From positions 1 through 50,644 of the forward strand of contig DLPY01000070.1 of assembly GCA_002478685.1 (NCBI GenBank): DNA of 50,644 nucleotides. Direction: 5' to 3'. Shown here piece after piece: positions 16,814-25,117 of this stretch (position 1 is the first letter of the stretch; the number at the start of each line of letters is the position of its first letter). The translations under genes and the position numbers were made by a program. The notes under the pieces are model-generated. The model saw only the letters and a list, made by a program, of their open reading frames with translations. It ran no database searches and was not told the DNA's origin. The stretch is from Flavobacteriaceae bacterium UBA7446 (GTDB lineage Bacteria > Bacteroidota > Bacteroidia > Flavobacteriales > Flavobacteriaceae).

Positions 16814-17841
16814 TACAGTACGAACAAACGGCATACTTTTATTTGATGTTATTAATCCCGGTTTTAGCCCTTGGATACGGCCTATTTTCCCTGTGGAAAA
16901 AGCGTGTTCAGCAGTCATTTGCTTCATCTGAGATGTTGGCACATATTGCGCCCGAACGCTCATTTTTTAAAGGCTGGGCAAAGCAAGTATTGTTGTGGTT
17001 GGGATTGGCATTTATTTGTTTGGGATTGGTCAATCCGCAAATTGGCACAGAGTTAGAAACCGTAAAGCGAGAAGGAGTAGATTTGGTGTTTGCGATTGAT
17101 GTATCTAAAAGTATGCTGGCAGAAGATATTGCGCCAAACCGATTGGAAAAAGCCAAGCGATTGGCAAGCGAACTCATCAACCAATTGGTTAGCGATCGTG
17201 TGGGGATTATTGCCTATGCCTCGTCGGCGATTCCGCACTTGCCCATCACTACTGATTACGCTGCTGCACGTATGTTTTTAACGTCCTTAGACACCAAAAT
17301 GATTTCCTCACAAGGAACCGCCATTTCGGCAGCTATACGATTGGCGGAAACCTATTTTGATGATGAAAACCAAACCAACAGGGTGGTTTGTATCATCTCT
17401 GACGGAGAAGATCATGGCGAAGATGCATTGGTTGCTGCCAAACAAGCTGCTGCACAAGGGATTAGCTTTTTTACTGTTGTTGTTGGCACGGAGAGAGGTT
17501 CTGTTATCCCTGTAAAACAAGGCAATGCAGTATCCTATAAAAAAGATGCTGATGGTGAAGTAGTAATCACCAAAAGCGACTTTAATCAGATGAAATCCAT
17601 AGCCGAAGAAACTGACGGACTATTTTTAGACGGTAGCAACACCGATGCCGTAGTGACGGCTATTATTGACCGCTTAAAAGAAATAGACAAACAAGAATTT
17701 GAAGCCAAACAATTTGTTAAATTCAAAGACCAATTTCAATGGTTTTTGGGAATTGGCTTATTTTTGATAGTGCTAGACGGCTTTTTATTTTACCGAAAAA
17801 CTCAATGGCTAAAAAAACTAAATCTATTTCATGATGCGTAA
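16810..17841 (+). CDS. batB: BatB, membrane-anchored VWA protein
   Basis: This 343-residue paralogue of BatA has the same layout: helices at about residues 9-28 and 58-75, the VWA metal site DVSKS at 97-101, the QGTAISAAI and IISDGEDHGED segments, and a C-terminal helix (about 315-335). The extra charged loop near residues 225-260 separates it from BatA. BatA and BatB probably act as a pair in a periplasm-facing membrane complex. The ATGA start overlaps batA, and the end overlaps batC. Confidence 0.95.
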   Translation: MIQYEQTAYFYLMLLIPVLALGYGLFSLWKKRVQQSFASSEMLAHIAPERSFFKGWAKQVLLWLGLAFICLGLVNPQIGTELETVKREGVDLVFAIDVSKSMLAEDIAPNRLEKAKRLASELINQLVSDRVGIIAYASSAIPHLPITTDYAAARMFLTSLDTKMISSQGTAISAAIRLAETYFDDENQTNRVVCIISDGEDHGEDALVAAKQAAAQGISFFTVVVGTERGSVIPVKQGNAVSYKKDADGEVVITKSDFNQMKSIAEETDGLFLDGSNTDAVVTAIIDRLKEIDKQEFEAKQFVKFKDQFQWFLGIGLFLIVLDGFLFYRKTQWLKKLNLFHDA

Positions 17842-18646
17842 GGTGCTTTGTATTATTTTTTGGCTTCCGCTAATGGTTGCTGCGCAAGATGAAACGCGCA
17901 TACAGCAAGCAGAGAATTTTATTTTTGATGGCAACGAGGCTTTTGATGCGCTGAATGGCGTTGAGGCAGAAAAAAATTATCGTCGTGCCGTGGCAACTGG
18001 CATGAAAACTGATATCGCACGTTATAATATGGGTGCTACCCTACAGCAAGATAATTATGTTGATGAGGCACTACGCGCCTATGCCGATGTGGCAAAAACA
18101 ACCAAAGAACGCCCAAACAAACACCGTACCTTCCACAATATTGGCAATGCCTTGATGCAAGTAAAAGATTATAAAGGTGCTGTAGAAGCCTATAAAAATG
18201 CCTTACGAAACAATCCTGACGATGATGAAACGCGCTATAATTATGCGTTAGCTAAAAAAATGTTAGAGGATGATAATCAAAATCAAGACCAGGAAAAAGA
18301 TCAAGAGGACAAGCAGAACAATCAAGATCAGCAAAACGATCAAAATCAAGATAAAGAGGGGGATAAGGATAAAGAACAAGAAGGCGGAAATCAGGAAGAC
18401 AATAAAGACCAGCCTGGCAAAGAGGGCGACAACGAAAAGGACGAAAAAGAATCGGACAAAAATGACTCTCAAGACCAACAAGGAGACAAAGAGCAACAGC
18501 AGTCACAAGCACGCCCTGAGCAATTATCGCCACAACAGGTTCAGAATTTATTGGAGGCCATGAACAATGAGGAGAAAAAAGTACAAGACAAAGTGAATGC
18601 CAAAAAAGCAAAAGCAGTTGGCACAAAAAATAAAAAAGATTGGTAA
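17831..18646 (+). CDS. batC: BatC, TPR protein with a charged low-complexity tail
   Basis: The 271-residue protein has a signal peptide (MMRKVLCIIFWLPLMVAAQ) and tetratricopeptide repeats (about residues 25-145, including RYNMGATLQQDNYVDEALRAY and AYKNALRNNPDDDETRYNYA). A low-complexity tail rich in D, Q, N, K and E follows (about 148-235), then a short helix. TPRs bind partner proteins in the periplasm. The tail is coded by near-repetitive GAT/CAA/AAT/AAA codons and is probably disordered. Its antisense strand gives long hydrophobic open frames that are artefacts. It overlaps batB by 11 bases and batD by 7. Confidence 0.9.
   Translation: MMRKVLCIIFWLPLMVAAQDETRIQQAENFIFDGNEAFDALNGVEAEKNYRRAVATGMKTDIARYNMGATLQQDNYVDEALRAYADVAKTTKERPNKHRTFHNIGNALMQVKDYKGAVEAYKNALRNNPDDDETRYNYALAKKMLEDDNQNQDQEKDQEDKQNNQDQQNDQNQDKEGDKDKEQEGGNQEDNKDQPGKEGDNEKDEKESDKNDSQDQQGDKEQQQSQARPEQLSPQQVQNLLEAMNNEEKKVQDKVNAKKAKAVGTKNKKDW
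18252..18510 (+). repeat. Low-complexity purine-rich stretch inside batC
   Basis: The sense strand is a long run of degenerate AAT-CAA-GAT-AAA-type codons coding for the acidic and amide-rich BatC tail. Short units such as AATCAAGA and GATCAA recur many times without a fixed period. Such tracts change length easily by slippage, so tail length may vary between strains. Confidence 0.6.
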
Positions 18647-20397
18647 TGAACAAAAAAGGGATTTGGTGTTTGTTGCTTGTCTCGGCGTTTACGTCGAGGC
18701 TTTTTGGGCAGGTTACGTTTGAAGCTACTGTTAGCAAAAACGAACTTGGTATCAACGAGCGTCTTCGTGTGGAGTTTACCATGAATAAGGATGGCGACAA
18801 TTTTCAACCTCCCCCTTTTGATGGCTTTCGTATTGTTGCAGGACCGAATCAGTCGGTTAGCAATATGTTTGTAAACGGCAAGCGATCGTTCTCCAAAAGC
18901 TATACTTATTTTTTGACACCCCTAAAAAAGGGCACCACAAATATTGGTCAAGCGTCTATAGAAATTGATGGAAATGCCTATAAGACCAGCCCCGTAAAAG
19001 TGGTGGTAAAAGACGCCGTGGAGCTGCCTAAAAACCCCAATGACCCAAACTACATCGCCTCACAGAATGTATATTTAGTAGCGGAATTATCTAAAAGCAG
19101 GGTATATATTAATGAACCCGTAACAGTAGTGTATAAACTTTATTTTGGAGGCAATGTACGACCTTCCGACGTAAGCCCTATTGACATGCCCGAATACAAA
19201 GACTTTTGGTCACAAGATATTCCATCAAGGCGGACTATTGATAGAGAAATGTACAAGGGTAAATTATACAATTTTGTGGCATGGCAACAAACCGTTTTGT
19301 ATCCGCAACGTGCAGGCAAACTCCCCATTGCTCCACTTACGCTAGATGTGCAGTTAGATGTTCCCACCAATCGGCGCGACTTTTTTGGGAATCAAATTTA
19401 CACCCAAGTGTCACGCACCATTACTGCAGCAAAACGAACTCTAAACGTCTTGCCGTTTCCAGAAGGAGGAAAGCCAAACACCTTTAACGGTGCCGTAGGA
19501 ACATTTGAATTAAAGGTAAAAACCTCAAAAAATGCGCTTAATGCCTCTGAATCCTTGCAAGTTACGTTGCAAGTGACAGGAAAAGGAAACTTGAAGCTGT
19601 TTTCACTACCCGAATTGGTTACGCCAAGTGCCCTTGAACGCTATGATCCAGAATACAATGAGCAAGTCAAAACCAACTTGAACGGGATGCGCGGAAACAT
19701 CCAAAACACCTATACCTTAGTGCCGCAGTTTCAAGGAAAATATCCCATTCCACCTGTACAGTTTTCGTACTTTGACCCAAGTAGTAAATCCTACAAAACG
19801 GTAACTTCTAAAGAAGTTGTTATTGATGTGATTGAAGGACCTAAATCTGTTGGCACAATAGCGTCAATCTCTTCCACAACTACGGCGGTAGAAGCCCCTA
19901 CCATTTCCAATGCGTTTCAATTCATTGCACAACGCGCAAGTTTTAAATCCATAGTACAAACCCCTTTTCTTGGAAGTACGTTATTTTATGTGCTGTTACT
20001 ATTGCCTGTTTTGCTATTGATAATATACCTAGCACTGCGCAAACGTGCTCCTGATGCCACTTTAATGGCGCAACGTCATAAAGCAAAATTGGTAAAAAAA
20101 TACTTAGGCAAAGCAAAACGTAACATGTCGGATGCTACAGATTTTTATCTGGCATTAGAGGCTGCTCTTCACAATTATGTGAAAGCTCGCTTGCATATTC
20201 AAACCGCCGATTTTAGTAAGGAAAAAATGGAAAATTTACTTACCGAAAAAGGCGTCGATGCCCAAACCGTTGCGCTATTTATTCGGGTGCTAACAAATTG
20301 TGAATTTGCCCGATACACGCCGAGCTCGAGAAGTAGTATGGAGCAAGATTATGCCACTGCCGTGGAAGCGATAACACAAATGGATAAACAATTTTAG
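18640..20397 (+). CDS. batD: BatD, oxygen tolerance family membrane protein
   Basis: This 585-residue protein starts with a signal peptide (VTG-type start followed by MNKKGIWCLLLVSAFTSRLFGQ; the ATG at 18646 is an equally good start). A long periplasmic part consists of repeated beta-sandwich modules (for example VTFEATVSKNELGINERLRV and NVYLVAELSKSRVYINEPV). A single membrane helix (about residues 445-465) and a cytoplasmic helical tail follow. The repeated 'K-x-x-x-NE' modules are typical of BatD. It is probably the periplasmic scaffold of the Bat complex. It overlaps batC by 7 bases and is followed by batE after 2 bases. Confidence 0.93.
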   Translation: MVMNKKGIWCLLLVSAFTSRLFGQVTFEATVSKNELGINERLRVEFTMNKDGDNFQPPPFDGFRIVAGPNQSVSNMFVNGKRSFSKSYTYFLTPLKKGTTNIGQASIEIDGNAYKTSPVKVVVKDAVELPKNPNDPNYIASQNVYLVAELSKSRVYINEPVTVVYKLYFGGNVRPSDVSPIDMPEYKDFWSQDIPSRRTIDREMYKGKLYNFVAWQQTVLYPQRAGKLPIAPLTLDVQLDVPTNRRDFFGNQIYTQVSRTITAAKRTLNVLPFPEGGKPNTFNGAVGTFELKVKTSKNALNASESLQVTLQVTGKGNLKLFSLPELVTPSALERYDPEYNEQVKTNLNGMRGNIQNTYTLVPQFQGKYPIPPVQFSYFDPSSKSYKTVTSKEVVIDVIEGPKSVGTIASISSTTTAVEAPTISNAFQFIAQRASFKSIVQTPFLGSTLFYVLLLLPVLLLIIYLALRKRAPDATLMAQRHKAKLVKKYLGKAKRNMSDATDFYLALEAALHNYVKARLHIQTADFSKEKMENLLTEKGVDAQTVALFIRVLTNCEFARYTPSSRSSMEQDYATAVEAITQMDKQF

Positions 20398-20399
20398 TC

Positions 20400-21164
20400 A
20401 TGAGAACGATTTCACTTTTTTTACTTTTTTCATGTGTTGTATGCGTTGGGCAGTCGCCTGAAGATTTGTTCCGTGAAGGAAACAATGCCTACAATCAAGG
20501 CGACTATGAACGAGCCATAATCTATTACGATTCCATTACTTCGTTGGGGCTGCATGCTACGGAGTTGTATTTTAATTTGGGAAATGCCAACTACAAGCAA
20601 AATGCCATTGCACCAAGTATTTTAAATTACGAAAAAGCACTTTTATTAGATGCCGATAATGCACAAGTGATTAACAATTTGGCATTTGCCCAAAACATGA
20701 CATTAGATCGGTTTTCACCATTGCCCGAAAGCGACCTTAAAAAAACAACGGACCGCTTGCTGTTTTTGACCTCAGTTCGTGGTTGGAGTCTTGTATTGAT
20801 TTTATGCGTTTGGTTGTCAGCACTGTTCTTTTTCTTGTATATCAGAGCTGTAAGGAGTGGCATAAAGCGATTGTTTTTTACTGGTTTTATTATCGTTGTA
20901 TTTACTGCTGTATTTGCATTGTTTGTTGCACTGCAACAAAAAAGCACCGTGCAAAACACACACCCAGCAATTGTTTTTGCAAAAGAAGAATCCTTTAGAG
21001 CTGAACCTAATCTTAGATCAGAAGAGTTGCTTACTATTCATGAGGGGGCAAAGGTTTTTGTACAAGAACAGGTTGAAGATTGGGTAAAGGTAAAATTGAC
21101 AAATGGTGCTATTGGCTGGATTCCAAATACTAGTATTCAGCGCATTAGCTTTGATGCAAAATAG
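20400..21164 (+). CDS. batE: BatE, TPR and SH3-like domain membrane protein
   Basis: The 254-residue protein has a signal peptide (ending VCVGQ near residue 18), TPR repeats (about 20-90, NNAYNQGDYERAIIYYDSI and NLGNANYKQNAIAPSILNYE), two membrane helices (about 122-142 and 155-178), and a C-terminal bacterial SH3-like domain (about 195-250, FRAEPNLRSEELLTIHEGAKV). The SH3 domain may contact peptidoglycan or a partner. It closes the bat operon. Its end overlaps the convergent cvpA gene by 20 bases, and I see no hairpin terminator between them. Confidence 0.92.
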   Translation: MRTISLFLLFSCVVCVGQSPEDLFREGNNAYNQGDYERAIIYYDSITSLGLHATELYFNLGNANYKQNAIAPSILNYEKALLLDADNAQVINNLAFAQNMTLDRFSPLPESDLKKTTDRLLFLTSVRGWSLVLILCVWLSALFFFLYIRAVRSGIKRLFFTGFIIVVFTAVFALFVALQQKSTVQNTHPAIVFAKEESFRAEPNLRSEELLTIHEGAKVFVQEQVEDWVKVKLTNGAIGWIPNTSIQRISFDAK

Positions 21165-21669
21165 GCGGGATTTCGCCTAAGGGATTTTTTTCTGTATTGA
21201 TTTGTTCAAACAAATAAGCACCTAAATTTTGAAGTGGCTCAAAGAACAAAGAATTTTTGGTGACCTCATCCGGCAAAAAAGGGACAAAGACGTTAATTTG
21301 ACCCAAAATCCATATTAATACGCCACAAATAACCAACCACTTGCACGCTCCAAAAAGGGCACCCAATAAACGGTTCAGAAAGCCAAGTAAAATTACTTTT
21401 GCGAGTTTTGTGAGGAGCTTTCCAATCCATGCCACGCAAATAATAATACCAACAAACGTAAGTGCAAACGCCAAAAGCGGTAGGTATTGCCACGCCAAAT
21501 ATTTTGCCAATAAATCTGCAGTAAAACTCGAAAAATGAAGTGCTCCAAAAACTCCTAGCACCAACGCAAACAAAGAGGTGATTTCAACAAAAAACCCGCG
21601 AAATGCACCACGAACAAGTCCGTAGAAGAGCAAACACACAACAGCAAGGTCAATATAGTTGAGCGGCAT
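21145..21669 (-). CDS. cvpA: CvpA-family membrane protein
   Basis: This 174-residue protein has four hydrophobic segments (about residues 5-22, 25-45, 62-85, 100-122) and begins MPLNYIDLAVVCLLFYGLVRG, the CvpA N-terminal pattern with its FRGFF turn. The family is linked to colicin V production and envelope stress; the biochemical role is unsettled. It is transcribed alone, overlaps the end of batE by 20 bases and diverges from pheS. Confidence 0.88.
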   Translation of the reverse strand: MPLNYIDLAVVCLLFYGLVRGAFRGFFVEITSLFALVLGVFGALHFSSFTADLLAKYLAWQYLPLLAFALTFVGIIICVAWIGKLLTKLAKVILLGFLNRLLGALFGACKWLVICGVLIWILGQINVFVPFLPDEVTKNSLFFEPLQNLGAYLFEQINTEKNPLGEIPPILHQS

Positions 21670-21724
21670 TGTACAAATGTACGCATAGATTTAATGCCGA
21701 TGGCGGTACTATGGACGGAATGTG

Positions 21725-21732
21725 TATTTTTG
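21725..21732 (+). promoter_or_regulatory. -7 promoter motif (TATTTTTG) close to the pheS start codon
   Basis: TATTTTTG fits TAnnTTTG and ends 5 bases before the chosen pheS ATG at 21738. If used, transcription would begin at or within a few bases of the start codon. No clear -33 TTG is visible at the usual spacing. Confidence 0.4.
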
Positions 21733-21737
21733 CCCTT

Positions 21738-22757
21738 ATGATTGATAGTATCAAAGCACATATTGCCGATGTGGCGGTTTTTACGGCAGCTTCCGCTGAG
21801 GAAGTGGAAAAGTTTCGCATTGCCTATTTGGGCAAAAAGGGAAAAATCACCAAGCTTTTTGCAGATTTTAGAAATGTTCCTAACGAACAAAAAAAAGAAT
21901 ACGGGCAATTGTTAAATCAACTTAAAACTGAAGCGCAAGTAAAGGTCAATGAACTTCAAACAGCCCTTGGCGGAAAAGGCAAAGCCAAAGGTGCTTTAGA
22001 CGATATTACCCGCCCTGGGCAACCCATTCCGCTGGGCGCACGTCACCCCATCAGTATTGTTCGTGATAAGGTAATCGATGTATTTAGTCGTATTGGATAC
22101 GGACTTTCGTTTGGACCAGAAGTTGAGGACGATTGGCATAACTTCACTGCACTTAATCTGCCAGAGCATCACCCTGCACGTGATATGCAAGACACCTTTT
22201 TTGTACAAACAAATCCAGATGTGATGTTGCGAACACATACCTCCTCTGTGCAAGTGCGTCATATGGAAAGCAACCAGCCGCCCATTCGGATTTTGTCACC
22301 CGGACGGGTGTTTCGAAACGAAGCCATTTCGGCACGTTCACACTGTGTATTTCACCAAATAGAAGGATTGTATATTGACAAAAATGTATCTTTTGCCGAC
22401 CTAAAGCAAACACTATTATATTTTACAAAAGCTATTTTTGGCACGGCTGAAATTCGCCTTCGCCCATCCTATTTTCCGTTTACAGAACCGAGTGCAGAGG
22501 TTGATATTTATTGGGGGTTAGAAACTGAAGCAGATTTTCGTATTACCAAAGGAACAGGTTGGCTTGAAATAATGGGTTGCGGAATGGTAGATCCAAATGT
22601 GCTCACAAATTGCGGCATTGACTCAGAAGAATTTTCAGGCTTTGCCTTTGGTATGGGGTTAGAACGCATGGCAATGCTTCTGTATCAAATTGAGGATATT
22701 CGTATGTTCTACGAAAACGATGTGCGATTTTTAAAGCAGTTTACCACTGCTAGTTAA
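21738..22757 (+). CDS. pheS: Phenylalanine-tRNA ligase alpha subunit
   Basis: The start at 21738 (MIDSIKAHIADVAVF) gives 339 residues, the usual size; the open frame extends 23 codons upstream, but those codons overlap the promoter region. Class II synthetase motifs are clear: GRVFRNEAISARSH (motif 2) and GFAFGMGLERMAML (motif 3). The N-terminal coiled coil with YLGKKGKITKL and the FGPEVEDDWHNF segment are typical of the alpha subunit. It charges tRNA-Phe together with PheT, which is not in this window. It ends 8 bases inside the convergent gpsA gene. Confidence 0.97.
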   Translation: MIDSIKAHIADVAVFTAASAEEVEKFRIAYLGKKGKITKLFADFRNVPNEQKKEYGQLLNQLKTEAQVKVNELQTALGGKGKAKGALDDITRPGQPIPLGARHPISIVRDKVIDVFSRIGYGLSFGPEVEDDWHNFTALNLPEHHPARDMQDTFFVQTNPDVMLRTHTSSVQVRHMESNQPPIRILSPGRVFRNEAISARSHCVFHQIEGLYIDKNVSFADLKQTLLYFTKAIFGTAEIRLRPSYFPFTEPSAEVDIYWGLETEADFRITKGTGWLEIMGCGMVDPNVLTNCGIDSEEFSGFAFGMGLERMAMLLYQIEDIRMFYENDVRFLKQFTTAS

Positions 22758-23745
22758 GCACTAAACTCAGTGCTTTCATTTTTTTCTTCGCAGATCCCTT
22801 TTCGTAAAGCACCTGATAGACGCAATGCATTATGGGGTATTTTCCACTAAAAGATTTGCTTAACTCATAAGCAGTTTTGGCGCCATAATAACCCTCGGCA
22901 ATCATGGTCATTTCCACAAGTGCAGCTTTTACGGTATATCCTTTGCCAATCATGTTTCCAAGCATTCTGTTTCGACTAAAAACAGAATAGGCAGTAACTA
23001 ACAAATCGCCTAGATAGGCGGATTTGTTGATGTTTCTTTTTTTGTTGTCAACGTGATTGATAAAGCGTTTCATTTCTCGCATAGCACTGCTAATGAGTAC
23101 ACTAATAAAATTATCGCCATAGCCCAATCCGTGCGCCATGCCCACGGCAATGGCATATACATTCTTGAGTGTGGCAGCATATTCTGTTCCCACAACGTCG
23201 TCGGAAGTTGCAGTGCGAATGTAGTCGCAGTCAAGTTTGGACTTCATCTGCTTTGCCAATAAAATATTAGTACTTGCCACAGTAAGATATGAAAGTCTTT
23301 CAAGCGCCACTTCTTCGGCGTGACAAGGTCCCGTTATGGCACCCAAGTGGGTTTCGGGGACGTTGAATTTTTCAGATAGATAACGGCCAACCAGCATTTT
23401 GCGCTCAGGAACAATACCTTTCACGGCAGAAAAAATGATTTTATTCTCAATAGATGCTGTTAGCGTTTCCAAAGAACTATCCAAATAAAAAGATGGAATG
23501 GCTGTCACAAAAACATCGTATTCTAGAGCAATTTCGTTTAAATCGGTATACAGGCTCAATCGTGAGGTATCAAATTCTACACTGCTCAAATAGTTGGGGT
23601 TGTGTCCTTCGTGTAGCAAATGCTCATAGATGGTTTCGTTGCGTACATACCACCCCACATTGGTGTTGTTTTCACATAAAATTTTTACCAGTGCGGTTGC
23701 CCAACTACCGCTACCTAGCACGGCAATTTTAGAAAAATCGGCCAT
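22750..23745 (-). CDS. gpsA: Glycerol-3-phosphate dehydrogenase (NAD(P)+)
   Basis: The 331-residue enzyme reduces dihydroxyacetone phosphate to sn-glycerol 3-phosphate for phospholipid synthesis. The N-terminal dinucleotide site is VLGSGSWATALVKIL (about residues 9-23). The segments SAVKGI, ITGPCHAEEVA and the catalytic-lysine region GTEYAATLKNVYAIAVGM follow in family order. Length is typical. It is monocistronic, overlaps the end of pheS by 8 bases, and has a -7 motif about 73 bases upstream of its start. Confidence 0.96.
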   Translation of the reverse strand: MADFSKIAVLGSGSWATALVKILCENNTNVGWYVRNETIYEHLLHEGHNPNYLSSVEFDTSRLSLYTDLNEIALEYDVFVTAIPSFYLDSSLETLTASIENKIIFSAVKGIVPERKMLVGRYLSEKFNVPETHLGAITGPCHAEEVALERLSYLTVASTNILLAKQMKSKLDCDYIRTATSDDVVGTEYAATLKNVYAIAVGMAHGLGYGDNFISVLISSAMREMKRFINHVDNKKRNINKSAYLGDLLVTAYSVFSRNRMLGNMIGKGYTVKAALVEMTMIAEGYYGAKTAYELSKSFSGKYPIMHCVYQVLYEKGSAKKKMKALSLVLN

Positions 23746-23817
23746 TTTGAGGTGTTTTTAGCATTAAATACTTTAACAAATGTTTCACAACTAGAGGTGT
23801 TTGCTTGTACTAACTTG

Positions 23818-23825
23818 CAAATGTA
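23818..23825 (-). promoter_or_regulatory. -7 promoter motif (TACATTTG) for gpsA
   Basis: On the minus strand TACATTTG fits TAnnTTTG and lies 73 bases upstream of the gpsA start. No TTG is visible 17-19 bases further upstream, so the -33 element is weak or absent. Confidence 0.4.
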
Positions 23826-23882
23826 AACGTAAAGCAAAAAAATTGCTTATTAGTTTTTCATAGTTTAATATGTTTGGTTTTT

Positions 23883-23910
23883 AGAAAGCACCTTTTTTGA
23901 GGTGCTTTCT
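23883..23910. terminator. Perfect 11-bp hairpin downstream of the 144-residue membrane gene
   Basis: AGAAAGCACCT (23883-23893) and AGGTGCTTTCT (23900-23910) form an 11-bp stem with a 6-base loop. It lies 5 bases after the stop of the leftward gene at 23916-24347, where a terminator is expected. The T-rich tail (TTATTTT), however, follows on the plus strand, and the minus-strand tail is A-rich. It is therefore either a bidirectional or atypical terminator, or the end of a short plus-strand transcript. Confidence 0.6.
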
Positions 23911-23915
23911 TTATT

Positions 23916-24347
23916 TTATAACCATTGGTTCCAAGGGATTCTACTTAACAGTAAAACTATTCCCAATGCGTAGAAAACGGCAATTCTAAAGAACTTTTTC
24001 TTGTCAGTAGCTCCTTTTTTGTGCAACGACCAACCTATGGTAATAAGCACTATAGCCAAAATGTTTGTCGTAGGATGCTCTACTAAAAAAAGGCGTAGTG
24101 TAGCATCTTTCATTACAGCGCCGATACCACTTTCCCAAGCCGAAAAATAGGGAGAAACAAAATATACCACGATACCCAACAGCAGTTGAATATGTGAAAA
24201 AATAAGCCCAAAAAGCGAGAGCCGTAGGTCTTTTGTGCCAAAGCTTCGATTGCCAAATACGCCCCAAAATGCGTTTAAAACCGCCAACAACAATACAATT
24301 AGTACCACGTAGGCAACAAGAGAGTGTAAAGAAAGAATAGTGTCCAT
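23916..24347 (-). CDS. Small integral membrane protein, cytochrome B-like family of Bacteroidota
   Basis: The start at 24347 (MDTILSLHSLVAYVV) gives 143 residues with four hydrophobic segments (about residues 4-27, 42-63, 85-103 and 117-135). Histidines sit in or near helices (SLHSLV, FSHIQLL, EHPTTN), which is why such proteins are often labelled cytochrome B, although haem binding is unproven to my knowledge. An upstream ATG at 24383 would add 12 poorly fitting residues. It is the last gene of the leftward haem-region run, 50 bases after the exonuclease gene. Proximity to haem genes makes a haem-linked role plausible only. Confidence 0.75.
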   Translation of the reverse strand: MDTILSLHSLVAYVVLIVLLLAVLNAFWGVFGNRSFGTKDLRLSLFGLIFSHIQLLLGIVVYFVSPYFSAWESGIGAVMKDATLRLFLVEHPTTNILAIVLITIGWSLHKKGATDKKKFFRIAVFYALGIVLLLSRIPWNQWL

Positions 24348-24397
24348 AAAACAATTATATAACGACAAAAATACAGAATTCAAAGCGGTTAACCGCT

Positions 24398-25117
24398 TTA
24401 TGAGACATAAACGATTTCGGCTTCATCAAGTGGTGGTTGAAGCGTGAGTTTTAAATATATTTGTGTTAAGGTAACCACATCTTTTTCACAATAGCGCACT
24501 ATGCCGATTAAGTCATTTTGTTCGTGGTATACCTTTGCAACATCCGAGCCTTCCATATCGTCTTTGGGAGAAGGAATATCAAAAAAGTGCGCCAATAGTT
24601 TTAAAGACGTATAATGTTTATAGTCGCCAAATTTCCAAAGCTCTAAGGTGTCTAGATGCTGTACTTCCCATGGTTTTTTGCCCATAAGTTGTAATAATAT
24701 TGGCAACACTAACTGATGCTTAAGCATACGCCTTGCCAAAAAGGGGAAGTCAAATTCTTTTCCGTTGTGTGCGCAAAGTCTGTGGTGCTCCGATGAAAAA
24801 TGGGAGTCTAATAATTCTTTAAACTCCTTTAGAAGCTGGGATTCTTCTCCAGAAAAACTACGCACTCTAAATTGCCGCCCATCAGTTGTATGGGTTATAT
24901 ATCCTACAGAAATACAGACGATTTTACCAAATTCTGCCCAAATACCAGCATGTCCATAATACTCTGCTGCGGTTAGCTCATCCGCTTTTCGCTTGTAAGC
25001 AGTTTTGGCATCAAAGAGTTCTTGGGTCTCTGGAGCTAGTAAGCCAAAACGAGACTGTTCAGGTACTGTCTCAATGTCCAGAAAGAGAATATGTTCAAGG
25101 TTTTGAGGCGTTGTCAT
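24398..25117 (-). CDS. PolB-like 3'-5' exonuclease (ribonuclease H fold)
   Basis: This 239-residue protein carries DEDD exonuclease motifs: LFLDIETVPE (Asp14, Glu16), LCAHNGKEFDFPFLARRML (motif II with its Asp near residue 121) and YCEKDVVTLTQIYL (motif III, Tyr-x3-Asp-like, near residue 210). This is the pattern of the predicted exonuclease family related to the proofreading domain of DNA polymerase B. It has no polymerase domain. Its start overlaps the end of the serine hydrolase gene by 23 bases, so the two are coexpressed. Substrate is unknown. Confidence 0.88.
   Translation of the reverse strand: MTTPQNLEHILFLDIETVPEQSRFGLLAPETQELFDAKTAYKRKADELTAAEYYGHAGIWAEFGKIVCISVGYITHTTDGRQFRVRSFSGEESQLLKEFKELLDSHFSSEHHRLCAHNGKEFDFPFLARRMLKHQLVLPILLQLMGKKPWEVQHLDTLELWKFGDYKHYTSLKLLAHFFDIPSPKDDMEGSDVAKVYHEQNDLIGIVRYCEKDVVTLTQIYLKLTLQPPLDEAEIVYVS

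Noticed and set aside
18252..18800. Long hydrophobic open reading frames on the strand opposite batC
   Set aside because: They are the antisense of the low-complexity GAT/CAA/AAT/AAA codons of the BatC tail; complementing these codons yields Leu, Ile, Val and Phe automatically. There is no start context, and the sense frame is clearly real.
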